Assembly (NCBI GenBank): GCA_964415065.1
Contig: CAYPYX010000078.1
Span: 1-9,939 of the forward strand
Source of the DNA: VMCP01 sp964415065
Lineage (GTDB): Bacteria; Bacteroidota; Bacteroidia; NS11-12g; UBA955
DNA length: 9,939 bases
Reading direction: 5' to 3'
The position numbers and the translations under genes were made by a program. Shown in pieces: positions 1 through 6,336 of the stretch. Numbering within the stretch: the stretch's first letter is position 1; each line of letters opens with the position of its first letter. A model generated the notes under the pieces. The model saw only the letters and a program-made list of their open reading frames with translations. It ran no database searches and was not told where the DNA came from.

Positions 1-329
1 TCTCCACTGCGCTTCTTTTGATTGAATTCGATCGCCCATTTGTCTAATGACAAAGTCAAGTAACGCAAAATGCGCTCATCACGACGATACGTCAAATCTA
101 AAGTTTTGATAAATGTAGGGTCCGCTTTGAACTCAAACAAGTGATAAAAACCCGTGCCTTTTTTGTCGATGGGATAGGCTAATTTAGTGAGACCCCAGTT
201 CTCTTCGTGAACGATCTCCCCACCGTTTTCTGTGATCAACCCTCTGTAGCCTGCAACAGCGTCTTTCATCTGTTGCTCAGAGAGCACGGGTGTTAAAATG
301 ATCACAGTTTCGTACTGTTTTTTACTCAT
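1..329 (-). CDS. rpsF: 30S ribosomal protein S6 (partial, 3' end outside window)
   Basis: Small-subunit ribosomal protein S6, which binds 16S rRNA in the platform together with S18. The reverse strand reads from ATG at 329 as MSKKQYETVIILTPVLSEQQ and stays open for 109 codons to the window edge. The S6 fold is recognisable: an opening beta strand (YETVIILTP), a helix, the strand W-G-x-x-K-L-AYPI-x-K-K-x-x-GFY and the stretch DLTYRRDERILRYLT, which matches the conserved RxD-x-x-ILR(Y/H) motif. S6 is usually 95-140 residues, so little beyond the C-terminal tail is missing. In Bacteroidota rpsR and rplI normally follow; they would lie left of position 1. A good promoter (351-382) lies just upstream. 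The identification is secure from the sequence itself. Confidence 0.96.
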   Translation of the reverse strand, partial: MSKKQYETVIILTPVLSEQQMKDAVAGYRGLITENGGEIVHEENWGLTKLAYPIDKKGTGFYHLFEFKADPTFIKTLDLTYRRDERILRYLTLSLDKWAIEFNQKKRSG

Positions 330-350
330 AATAGTTATTTTTTGGGGGTG

Positions 351-382
351 CAAAGATAGAAAATAATCCACATAAAAACAAA
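351..382 (-). promoter_or_regulatory. Bacteroidota-type promoter for rpsF
   Basis: On the reverse strand TATCTTTG (351-358) fits the Bacteroidota -7 consensus TAnnTTTG, and TTTG (379-382) lies 20 bp upstream, matching the -33 box. The predicted transcription start is about 15-20 nt before the rpsF ATG. The same arrangement precedes rpmH, which supports the call. Confidence 0.8.
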
Positions 383-496
383 GTGATTGTGTACAATTTT
401 TGACAATCGCCGACGAATTTTAATCATCCAACGAATTAAATGCAAATAACATCCCCCGAAAACCATAAAAAACCTCCTCTAAGAAACCCAATTCCC

Positions 497-709
497 TTAA
501 GGCAACGGATCGTATCCGCTTCCACCCCAAGGATGACAACGCCCTATTCGAAACACCGTTAGTTTCAAGGCCTTAAAAAACGAGTACTTTTTAAACGCTT
601 CTATTCCGTATTGTGAACATGTGGGCGTGTAGCGACAAGCGTTTGGCAACAACGGCGATATGGCCCCTTGGTACAATTTGATTAAACCAATAAACAACCA
701 CCTCATCAT
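497..709 (-). CDS. yidD: YidD, membrane protein insertion efficiency factor
   Basis: A 70-residue YidD-family protein, a small amphipathic inner-membrane-associated factor known to help YidC-dependent insertion of membrane proteins. The family signature is complete: an N-terminal helix (WLFIGLIKLYQGAISPLLP), then CRYTPTCSQYGIEA with its conserved cysteines, and RIGRCHPWGGSGYDPLP at the C-terminus. The length is typical. The start at 709 is chosen because its ATG shares an ATGA overlap with the rnpA stop codon, implying translational coupling; the next codon is also ATG (706), so the protein may begin one residue later. It is the last gene of rpmH-rnpA-yidD, an order conserved across bacteria. 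I see no convincing terminator between it and the rpsF promoter. Confidence 0.96.
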   Translation of the reverse strand: MMRWLFIGLIKLYQGAISPLLPNACRYTPTCSQYGIEAFKKYSFFKALKLTVFRIGRCHPWGGSGYDPLP

Positions 710-1374
710 ACATCTTTATGTTTATTCGCCGGATGATTTACTCTAACTTCTGAATTCGAACTATTCTGTGAATCACCAACAGGATTTTCTGGATACGAGC
801 TTTGGGATTTGACGTTTTCCTCGCCAGCAGCGCCTGAACTATTAAGTTTGCCGGAATCGAAGTTATTTAAAACTGAACTGTCTTCAAACGCGGTAATCGA
901 TTCGTCGTGGTTATCAGAATCGGAGTTGTTCAAAACCGAACTTTCTTTATAATCTGCAATCTGCTTGGTTAACTCCATGAAAAATTTACGCCAAACCTTA
1001 TCAAAAGACTTTTCTAAGTCCCAAAACTCAGCGACATGAGTACCCGAATAAATCACAGCCACCGCCAATCCCAGTTGCTCCTTTTCTAATAAGGTATACA
1101 ATTGATGCTTTCGATGTCGGTACAATTCCCGCAAAATTCGTTTCATGCGATTCCGATGAACTGCCTTTTTCAATTTTCGCTTCGACGCGTTGATCATGGC
1201 TTGAGCAACAATCCCCTCAGGTAATTCTTCCCGCTCTAACAGCAAAGCCGTAATCCGTAACGGATATTTTGAAACAACAAAGCCCGACTCATAGAGCCGG
1301 GCTATAATCTTTTCGCTATTCAATCGCTCCTGCTTGCTGAATGTAAACCGCATTGCTGACGGCGCATTACTCAT
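706..1374 (-). CDS. rnpA: Ribonuclease P protein component with long C-terminal tail
   Basis: Protein subunit of RNase P, which binds the catalytic RNA and the 5' leader of precursor tRNA. Residues 8-142 form the domain: the opening RFTFSKQERL, a central beta sheet, and the RNR signature in the helix HRNRMKRILREL (R74, N75, R76, K78, R79, R82, E83). The protein has 222 residues against a usual 110-140. The excess is a hydrophilic Ser/Asn/Asp/Glu-rich tail from about residue 143. It holds two near-identical decapeptides, ESSVLNNSDS (144-153) and DSSVLNNFDS (165-174). The tail looks disordered and its function is unknown. ATG 1374 is the longest start; Met8, directly before the conserved domain, is an alternative. 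The gene lies 23 nt after rpmH and overlaps yidD by 4 nt. The core call is secure. Confidence 0.95.
   Translation of the reverse strand: MSNAPSAMRFTFSKQERLNSEKIIARLYESGFVVSKYPLRITALLLEREELPEGIVAQAMINASKRKLKKAVHRNRMKRILRELYRHRKHQLYTLLEKEQLGLAVAVIYSGTHVAEFWDLEKSFDKVWRKFFMELTKQIADYKESSVLNNSDSDNHDESITAFEDSSVLNNFDSGKLNSSGAAGEENVKSQSSYPENPVGDSQNSSNSEVRVNHPANKHKDV
853..945 (-). repeat. Two-copy decapeptide repeat in the RnpA tail
   Basis: Within rnpA, residues 144-153 (ESSVLNNSDS) and 165-174 (DSSVLNNFDS) agree at 8 of 10 positions with a 21-residue period. The DNA copies have also diverged at synonymous positions, so this is an old internal duplication, or one kept at protein level, not a recent slippage event. 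Confidence 0.8.
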
Positions 1375-1397
1375 AACAAGAGAGATTGGTCAAACAA

Positions 1398-1559
1398 TTA
1401 ACCTTTGTGACTTTGTTCGTCGGAAACGGTCAATTTATGACGGCCACGTTTACGACGTGCAGCTAATACACGGCGACCGTTAGCTGTTGCCATGCGCTCA
1501 CGGAAACCATGTCTGTTTTTGCGCTTTCTGTTCGAAGGTTGGTATGTGCGTTTTGTCAT
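1398..1559 (-). CDS. rpmH: 50S ribosomal protein L34
   Basis: Large-subunit protein L34, a small, extremely basic protein that binds 23S rRNA. The reverse strand gives 53 residues starting MTKRTYQPSNRKRKNRHGF, with the invariant RTYQPSxRKRxxxHGFRxRM and GRxVLxxRRxKGR-type segments. The frame is open to 1658 upstream, but L34 begins at MTKRT or MKRT in all families and the rpmH promoter lies inside that extension, so the start at 1559 is chosen. The C-terminal extension (LTVSDEQSHKG) is normal for Bacteroidota. It is the first gene of rpmH-rnpA-yidD. No dnaA lies beside it, unlike the classic oriC-proximal arrangement of many other phyla. Confidence 0.97.
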   Translation of the reverse strand: MTKRTYQPSNRKRKNRHGFRERMATANGRRVLAARRKRGRHKLTVSDEQSHKG

Positions 1560-1581
1560 GACGATTTCTATTAAAGGGTCG

Positions 1582-1612
1582 CAAAGATACGAAAGCATTT
1601 CATCAAAACAAA
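1582..1612 (-). promoter_or_regulatory. Bacteroidota-type promoter for rpmH-rnpA-yidD
   Basis: On the reverse strand TATCTTTG (1582-1589) is a full match to TAnnTTTG, with TTTG (1609-1612) 19 bp upstream. The transcription start should fall about 15-20 nt before the rpmH ATG at 1559. This overlaps the region upstream of the divergent membrane-protein gene. Confidence 0.8.
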
Positions 1613-1620
1613 ATAATCTG

Positions 1621-1628
1621 TAAATTTG
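1621..1628 (+). promoter_or_regulatory. Possible -7 box for the divergent membrane-protein gene
   Basis: TAAATTTG matches TAnnTTTG on the plus strand, but the position expected for the -33 box carries only TTTC (1598-1601). If used, transcription would begin at about 1633-1636, on or after the first ATG (1633). That would favour translation from ATG 1657. Confidence 0.4.
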
Positions 1629-1632
1629 ACTA

Positions 1633-2106
1633 ATGAAAATTTCGCAAACCCATACCATGCGTTCTTATTTTTTATACGCATTGATTTTTTCTGTACTCCT
1701 TTTTGGACTGCTAATTGCCCTATACCCCAATACTTCCAACAACTTCATAGAAAATTGGTTACCCCCCTCCCTGATTACATTTTTTGTATTGTCCCTCCTA
1801 TTCAGCGTTAACCTTTCTTGGGAATTAGATACGAACGGCTTCTCTTATCGTTTTTTACCCTTTATTTGGAGCATAAAATTCATCCCCATTCAAGAAATTC
1901 AATCCATTGAAGTTTTAGATATTCGTCCTTTAAGAGATTTCGGGGGATGGGGATTGCGTTGGTCGTTCAAATACGGAAAAGCATACACAACTTCGGGTAA
2001 AACGGTAATTCGACTCACTTTAAAAAATGGCGAATTAATCAACTTCACTACTTCTAAAGACACGAATTTATCTGAACTCAAGGATAAACTTCCCCAGATA
2101 AAGTGA
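1633..2106 (+). CDS. Small membrane protein, two helices plus PH-like domain, function unknown
   Basis: I cannot assign a function. The 157-residue protein has two strong hydrophobic segments (about 12-31 and 45-61) joined by a short loop (NTSNNFIENW). A soluble part follows (62-157), rich in predicted beta strands: SWELDTNGFSYRFLPF, FIPIQEIQSIEVLDI, WGLRWSFKYGKAYTTSGKT, VIRLTLKNGELINFTT. This layout, with a WGxR...GxxY...SG segment and a strand-turn-strand ending in a basic helix, resembles bacterial PH-domain membrane proteins (inferred from pattern). It is probably an inner-membrane protein with the tail in the cytoplasm. The true start may be ATG 1657 (MRSYFLY, 149 residues), because a candidate -7 box sits at 1621-1628. 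The gene lies 21 nt before metG, whose own -7 box falls in that gap. Confidence 0.75.
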   Translation: MKISQTHTMRSYFLYALIFSVLLFGLLIALYPNTSNNFIENWLPPSLITFFVLSLLFSVNLSWELDTNGFSYRFLPFIWSIKFIPIQEIQSIEVLDIRPLRDFGGWGLRWSFKYGKAYTTSGKTVIRLTLKNGELINFTTSKDTNLSELKDKLPQIK

Positions 2107-2114
2107 AGATTAAG

Positions 2115-2122
2115 TACCTTTG
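2115..2122 (+). promoter_or_regulatory. Candidate -7 box directly before metG
   Basis: TACCTTTG fits TAnnTTTG and ends 5 nt before the metG ATG (2128). If active, the transcript would start at or within a base or two of the ATG, giving a leaderless or nearly leaderless message. No TTTG box is visible 19-20 bp upstream, where the sequence is C-rich. The evidence is therefore one element only, and metG may also be read from the upstream gene. Confidence 0.5.
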
Positions 2123-2127
2123 CAGTA

Positions 2128-4257
2128 ATGTCGAAAACAACCATTACCGCTGCTCTACCCTATGCCAACGGACCCGTACATATTGGTCACTTGGCCGGAG
2201 TATATATTCCTGCTGATATCTACGCCCGCTTCCTTCGCTTACAAGGGAAAGAGGTACTCTTTGTTTGTGGAAGCGACGAACACGGTGTGCCCATTACCCT
2301 TCGTGCTAAAAAAGAAGGCATTACTCCCCAAGATGTCGTGGATCGATATCATGCAATCATTCGTGATTCATTTGCACAATTGGGTATCAGTTTCGACATA
2401 TACAGCCGCACTTCCAACCCTACCCATAAAGAAATTTCACAAGAATTCTTTTTGGATCTCTTGCATAAAAATGCCTTCAGAGAAATTATATCTGAACAAT
2501 TTTACGACGAACAAGCCAATCAATTTCTGGCAGATCGTTACATCACAGGCGATTGTCCACGATGCCATCAACCCGGAGCTTATGGAGATCAGTGCGAAAA
2601 ATGCGGTAGCACGTTAAGTCCATCCGAATTGGTCAACCCCAAAAGTGCATTAAGCGGTGCAACTCCTGTTTTACGACAAACAAAAAACTGGTATTTACCA
2701 CTCGATGAACTTCAAGAGTCTTTCTTAAATGAATACATAAACAGCCAAACTCATTGGCGACCAACGGTATTGGGACAATGTAAAAGTTGGTTAAACGATG
2801 GCTTAAAAGAACGTGCCATGACCCGTGATTTGGATTGGGGAATTCCTGTACCGATTGAAGGTGAAAATGGCAAAGTACTTTACGTCTGGTTTGAAGCACC
2901 CATTGGATATATTTCCGCTACTAAAGAGGCTCGACCTAATGATTGGGAATCCTGGTGGACCGGCGATACAGATTTAATTCACTTCATTGGAAAAGACAAT
3001 ATTGTTTTTCACTGCATCATCTTCCCCGCGATGCTTCATCTGCGTGGTAATGATTACGTGGTTCCTAAAAATGTTCCTGCTAATGAGTTTTTAAATTTGG
3101 AGGGACAGAAAATTTCCACTTCACGAAATTGGGCGGTTTGGTTGAACGAATACATTGAAGATTTGCCGAATAAGCAAGATGAATTGCGATATGTTTTAAC
3201 CAGTATAGCTCCAGAAACCAAGGACTCGGAGTTTACATGGAAAGATTATCAAACACGTGTAAACAGTGAATTGGTTGGCATTTTAGGAAACTTTGCTAAC
3301 CGGGTGTTGGTTTTAATGGATAAATATTACGGAGGCAATATCCCCAACAAACCTCATTCATTTAATAACCAAGAACTTGCGCAGCTGTATATTTCACCCA
3401 TACTAGAGCGATTGTCGCAGTATAAATTCCGCGATGCTCAAACTGCTTTCATGGAATTGGCGCGTTTTGGAAATAAATATTTGGCAGATAACGAGCCTTG
3501 GAAATTGGTAAAAACCGATCCAGATAAAACGGAGGAAATCATGTCTTTTGCTTACGAAATTTTATGCAATATTGCATGGGCATCCGAGGTATTTTTACCC
3601 TTTACACATTCTAAATTATTATCTTCTTTGGGGATGGATATTCTGTCGGAAGATGCTAAAACTGCTGCTAAAACTGCGTTCTGGAAAGAAGCTCAATGGT
3701 ATGTTCCGTCTTCTGGAAGCAAAATTGGTAAGATTGAATTGCTTTTTGCCAAAATTGAAGATGATGCCATAGAAGCACAAATGAATAAGTTAAAAAATGC
3801 TGCTCCTCCCTTGGTTATTGCATCGGAAGATTCATCGAAAAATTCAGGAAATTCAAATTCTGCAGCTAATATATCCACGGATAAAAATGCGGTAAAAGTA
3901 AGCGAATCCCCAGAAGAAAACGTAGTTAAGGAGCTCATATCCTACGATGATTTTGCAAAACTAGATTTACGCGTTGCGGAGGTAATACATTGTGAAAAAG
4001 TAGAAAAAGCCGATAAATTATTGAAGTTGCAACTTCGTGTTGGATTGGAAGAACGCACCGTACTTTCCGGTATTGCCGAACACTTCCAACCCAATGAAGT
4101 AATTGGCCGTAAGGTATTGTATCTTATGAATTTGGCTCCTCGAAAAATACGTGGAATCGAAAGTCACGGAATGATCCTGATGGCCGAAAACAGCGAAGGC
4201 AAGTTGAGTTTTATGTCGCCCAACGACCAAACCGAATCCGGCTCGGAGGTGAGGTAG
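2128..4257 (+). CDS. metG: Methionyl-tRNA synthetase
   Basis: Cytoplasmic class I aminoacyl-tRNA synthetase that charges tRNA-Met, including the initiator. The 709 residues hold the HIGH motif (H18-I-G-H21, in YANGPVHIGH), a zinc knuckle (C143-PR-C146 and C156-EK-C159) in the connective domain, and KISTS at 328-332 as the KMSKS loop. The anticodon-binding helical domain follows. A C-terminal EMAP/Trbp111-like tRNA-binding domain runs from about Y606 (YDDFAKLDLRVAEV) to GMILMA near 692. The domain order and length are normal for the long, dimeric MetG of E. coli and Bacteroidota. The linker at 565-598 is Ser/Asn/Glu-rich, low in complexity and probably flexible. The start at 2128 is chosen because MSKTTITAALPYANG is the usual N-terminus. 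The gene ends in a hairpin terminator. Confidence 0.97.
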   Translation: MSKTTITAALPYANGPVHIGHLAGVYIPADIYARFLRLQGKEVLFVCGSDEHGVPITLRAKKEGITPQDVVDRYHAIIRDSFAQLGISFDIYSRTSNPTHKEISQEFFLDLLHKNAFREIISEQFYDEQANQFLADRYITGDCPRCHQPGAYGDQCEKCGSTLSPSELVNPKSALSGATPVLRQTKNWYLPLDELQESFLNEYINSQTHWRPTVLGQCKSWLNDGLKERAMTRDLDWGIPVPIEGENGKVLYVWFEAPIGYISATKEARPNDWESWWTGDTDLIHFIGKDNIVFHCIIFPAMLHLRGNDYVVPKNVPANEFLNLEGQKISTSRNWAVWLNEYIEDLPNKQDELRYVLTSIAPETKDSEFTWKDYQTRVNSELVGILGNFANRVLVLMDKYYGGNIPNKPHSFNNQELAQLYISPILERLSQYKFRDAQTAFMELARFGNKYLADNEPWKLVKTDPDKTEEIMSFAYEILCNIAWASEVFLPFTHSKLLSSLGMDILSEDAKTAAKTAFWKEAQWYVPSSGSKIGKIELLFAKIEDDAIEAQMNKLKNAAPPLVIASEDSSKNSGNSNSAANISTDKNAVKVSESPEENVVKELISYDDFAKLDLRVAEVIHCEKVEKADKLLKLQLRVGLEERTVLSGIAEHFQPNEVIGRKVLYLMNLAPRKIRGIESHGMILMAENSEGKLSFMSPNDQTESGSEVR

Positions 4258-4294
4258 TTGCAATGTTAAATTTGAATAAAATGAATTCCCCGAT

Positions 4295-4319
4295 AAACGG
4301 AGGTTTCAACACCGTTTTT
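4295..4319 (+). terminator. Probable intrinsic terminator of metG
   Basis: AAACGG (4295-4300) pairs with CCGTTT (4312-4317). The inner GTT (4303-4305) can pair with AAC (4308-4310) around a TC loop, leaving a small bulge, and the 3' arm runs into TTTTT (4315-4319). It lies 38 nt after the metG stop. The stem is short and half A-T, so termination may be leaky. Past it, 4320-4492 holds no gene, RNA or clear repeat that I can see. Confidence 0.55.
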
Positions 4320-4492
4320 AAGAATGATTTCATAATAATTCAATTGTCGCGGATTTTGGATTTATGTATTACTAAGAAAAGTGATTTAATTAACTTATTA
4401 TTGAATCGGCACAAATTGAATATCATTTGCTTTCTAGAATAAGTATGTTAGCTAGAGCAAATTTTCAAAGTGCAATTAGTAGCTAGATAAAA

Positions 4493-5299
4493 TTAATCTT
4501 CCCAAATAATGCTTAAAATAGTTTTATACCTTTTGGTTGGGATACAATACTCATAGAAATCACTATCTTCATTATAATCTCCTAAATTAAACCAAGTTGA
4601 TTTAGATATTAATTGAGCTTTTTCTTCAAACTTATACAAAAACTCGTAATCCTTTTCTATATATTCTGCTGCGACAGAATCAGATGGAGGAGCTAATCGG
4701 ATGAAGTCACCAAACCAAATCTTCAAGTCATCTGATTTTTTCCAATACTTTACTATTCCATTTTCAATAAAAACAAGACAGATAGGGTGTAATTGCTTAA
4801 ATTGTAAATAGCGAAAAACTGTTGCTGTTAAACTGGTTTTAAACCGTTCTGAAAGTTGTTTTATTAATAGCGGAGAAAATTTTTTCCCTTTAGCTTCTTT
4901 TAAAAATAATTTTTCAGGCATTAAAAGTTCATAAGCAAATTCGTTGGCTTCTAATTCTTGTTTGCCATTTTTCAGGGCATTTTCCATTCCTGCAATGATG
5001 TTGAAATTGGAAAATGTGTCTTCTGGAAGTTGAATATTTTTATGCATAATTAAATGTCCAATTTCGTGTGCTATTACAAACCGTTTTCTTTGTTCAAATT
5101 GAATATTAGAATTTACTTTGATTACGGCTTTGGTATTTCCGAAAATAATTTTGCCTTCACAATTTGCTAAAGCTTCTTCAATGAGCATTGCATCTAATCC
5201 TGAAACAAATAAATTCATTTCAATATCAGTAATTTCATCTAATCCACAACTATTCAACAGCTCCTGTGCCTGAACATGTGCGTTAGTGGCTCTTGTCAT
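4493..5299 (-). CDS. ImmA/IrrE-family zinc metallopeptidase (M78)
   Basis: A predicted cytoplasmic zinc peptidase. ImmA of ICEBs1 cleaves the repressor ImmR, and IrrE/PprI of Deinococcus cleaves DdrO after DNA damage. The 268-residue protein has the gluzincin helix KRFVIAHEIGHLIMH with zinc ligands H78 and H82 and catalytic E79. The family's second motif follows as ELEANEFAYELLMP (115-128), where E117 is the likely third ligand. A basic helical stretch (SPLLIKQLSERFKTSLTATVFRYLQF) is the family's winged-helix-like segment, and the C-terminal ~100 residues are lineage-specific, with no motif I recognise. Its ATG lies inside the end of the 131-aa gene (17-nt overlap), so it is co-translated with it and the sigma-like gene. 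A role as regulator-cleaving switch for this locus is inference. Confidence 0.88.
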   Translation of the reverse strand: MTRATNAHVQAQELLNSCGLDEITDIEMNLFVSGLDAMLIEEALANCEGKIIFGNTKAVIKVNSNIQFEQRKRFVIAHEIGHLIMHKNIQLPEDTFSNFNIIAGMENALKNGKQELEANEFAYELLMPEKLFLKEAKGKKFSPLLIKQLSERFKTSLTATVFRYLQFKQLHPICLVFIENGIVKYWKKSDDLKIWFGDFIRLAPPSDSVAAEYIEKDYEFLYKFEEKAQLISKSTWFNLGDYNEDSDFYEYCIPTKRYKTILSIIWED

Positions 5300-5678
5300 T
5301 ATTTTCTAATTGTTCTAATAATTCAACTAGATTCTTATCCTTAATGATTTCGATAATATCTTCTTTTGATAATTTGTCAAGATTGCGATACAGTGCGAGT
5401 GAGGTATTCCCGTGAATTAGTTGCTTTAAAATTGCAACAGGTTTATCAATGTTTTGTAAAACAGCTTCTTGAAACTTATTCGCTAGTTCTAACAAATATT
5501 CATTATGCTTTTGTTTGGCCTTAGCACTCGCTAAAAAGATTATTTGTTTTTTCTTTTTGTTATACTCATCAAGATTTTGAATATCACTTTTTAGCGAATC
5601 TTTAATAATGTCTTTATCTGCTTCCAAATAGAAGTCGTATAAAGCATCATTGATTTTATTATTGATTTCTTTGCTCAT
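5283..5678 (-). CDS. Hypothetical helical protein between sigma-like and ImmA genes
   Basis: I do not recognise this 131-residue protein. It is strongly charged (many Lys, Glu, Asp, Asn), has a single Trp-free, Cys-free chain with no membrane segment or signal peptide, and reads as almost all helix. The hydrophobic heptad-like stretches IIKDSLKSDIQNLDEYNKK and AKQKHNEYLLELANKFQEAV suggest a coiled coil. The C-terminal part (LDKLSKEDIIEIIKDKNLVELLEQLEN) looks like a further helical hairpin. It overlaps the sigma-like gene by 4 nt (ATGA) and the peptidase gene by 17 nt, so the three are translated as a unit. The position suggests a partner of one or both neighbours, for example an anti-sigma factor or cleavable inhibitor. 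That is inference only. Confidence 0.75.
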   Translation of the reverse strand: MSKEINNKINDALYDFYLEADKDIIKDSLKSDIQNLDEYNKKKKQIIFLASAKAKQKHNEYLLELANKFQEAVLQNIDKPVAILKQLIHGNTSLALYRNLDKLSKEDIIEIIKDKNLVELLEQLENNDKSH

Positions 5679-6199
5679 ATGATATTTTTTACTTGTGTTT
5701 GAATTTTTGGTAGTCGTCTTTCAAGTCGTTTGGTTATTTTATAAACTTCACGCACGTCTATACCCAAATCCTTTGCTATTTCTGAGGGTTTGGTTATACC
5801 GTCTGCCCAATACTCGAAAACCATTAACTCATCATCATCCGCACATTCTCTTTTTAAAATTTCTGAAATGGAATTTCTTAAATGTTTTTCACTAAACGAT
5901 TGGTCAGATATGTGAATATCTGGCAATTCATGATCGTAGGTACTCTTATTAGTTTTGAAGAAGTTATTGATTTCACTTTTTAGACAACCAAAAAGAAATT
6001 CTATAAATGAGCACTTAGCTTTAGACCAATCTCGCTGACCGTCCATAACCTTTAAAATTACATCTCCAACGAAATCAATAGGTTCTTTTCCATTAAAGTT
6101 CTTGACTCCGACTGATTTCAATTTGCTTAAAGCATAGGCATTCATCCTATCAATGGCTTCATCCATATCCACCGATTGTATTGCTTCTGCTAAATTCAT
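5675..6199 (-). CDS. Sigma-70-like (ECF-type) transcription factor
   Basis: A 174-residue protein with the two-part layout of a small sigma factor. Residues about 19-85 resemble region 2 (core RNA polymerase and -10 binding): PIDFVGDVILKVMDGQRDW parallels the D-L-V-Q-E-x-F-L-K-V segment, followed by the amphipathic IEFLFGCLKSEINNFFKTNK. Residues about 118-168 form a region 4-like helix-turn-helix: ELMVFEYWADGITKPSEIAKDL, then GIDVREVYKITKRLERRL. The linker (86-117) is acidic. The similarity is at pattern level and region 2 is divergent, so it might be a DNA-binding regulator that no longer works as a sigma factor. It heads the minus-strand operon, diverging from the ubiquitin-like operon across 137 bp that include a long inverted repeat. 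It could control either operon (inference). Confidence 0.72.
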   Translation of the reverse strand: MNLAEAIQSVDMDEAIDRMNAYALSKLKSVGVKNFNGKEPIDFVGDVILKVMDGQRDWSKAKCSFIEFLFGCLKSEINNFFKTNKSTYDHELPDIHISDQSFSEKHLRNSISEILKRECADDDELMVFEYWADGITKPSEIAKDLGIDVREVYKITKRLERRLPKIQTQVKNII

Positions 6200-6215
6200 T
6201 TGTGTATCTATAACA

Positions 6216-6277
6216 GTATGCTTTGGATTGAAAAAAATTTGCCACTAATGGCAAAAAAAGGTAAAACCATAGCATAC
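6216..6277. promoter_or_regulatory. 62-bp nested inverted repeat, candidate shared operator
   Basis: Two perfect 7-bp inverted pairs share exactly one centre (between 6246 and 6247). The outer pair is GTATGCT (6216-6222) and AGCATAC (6271-6277). The inner pair is TTTGCCA (6238-6244) and TGGCAAA (6249-6255), with CTAA between them. Between the pairs TGG (6224-6226) also mirrors CCA (6267-6269) and TT (6228-6229) mirrors AA (6264-6265). It lies midway between the two divergent operons, so a dimeric or tetrameric regulator bound here could control both. The A/T runs flanking the inner stem could also make it a hairpin in RNA from either strand. Confidence 0.6.
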
Positions 6278-6286
6278 ATATCTGAA

Positions 6287-6303
6287 AGGGTCAAAATAAC
6301 CCT
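6287..6303. promoter_or_regulatory. Small inverted repeat AGGGT-n7-ACCCT before the Ubl operon
   Basis: AGGGT (6287-6291) and ACCCT (6299-6303) form 5-bp arms around CAAAATA, 34 nt before the start of the multiubiquitin gene. It may be a second, operon-specific protein-binding site or part of the promoter. I see no good TAnnTTTG box in this region; TAAAATTT (6323-6330) is only a poor match. Confidence 0.3.
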
Positions 6304-6336
6304 GTAAAAATAATTAATAACATAAAATTTAGCTCT

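Noticed and set aside
1398..1658. Longer 86-aa version of the L34 reading frame
   Set aside because: The extra 33 residues have no place in the L34 family, and the rpmH promoter boxes lie inside them; the start at 1559 is used.
1398..1660. Replication origin beside rpmH
   Set aside because: There is no dnaA, no cluster of DnaA boxes and no AT-rich unwinding element; the rpmH neighbourhood alone is not evidence in this phylum.
3693..3938. Minus-strand open frame of 81 aa inside metG
   Set aside because: It is antisense to the Ser/Asn-rich MetG linker and lacks any family feature; metG is unambiguous over the whole span.
4449..4487. TAGCTAGA direct repeat as an attachment site
   Set aside because: Eight bases, 31 nt apart, in AT-rich sequence with no integrase or second copy at an island end; chance is likely.
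5695..5895. Plus-strand open frame of 66 aa opposite the sigma-like gene
   Set aside because: It is antisense to the region 4-like helix-turn-helix, hydrophobic by codon mirror effect, and has no supporting context.
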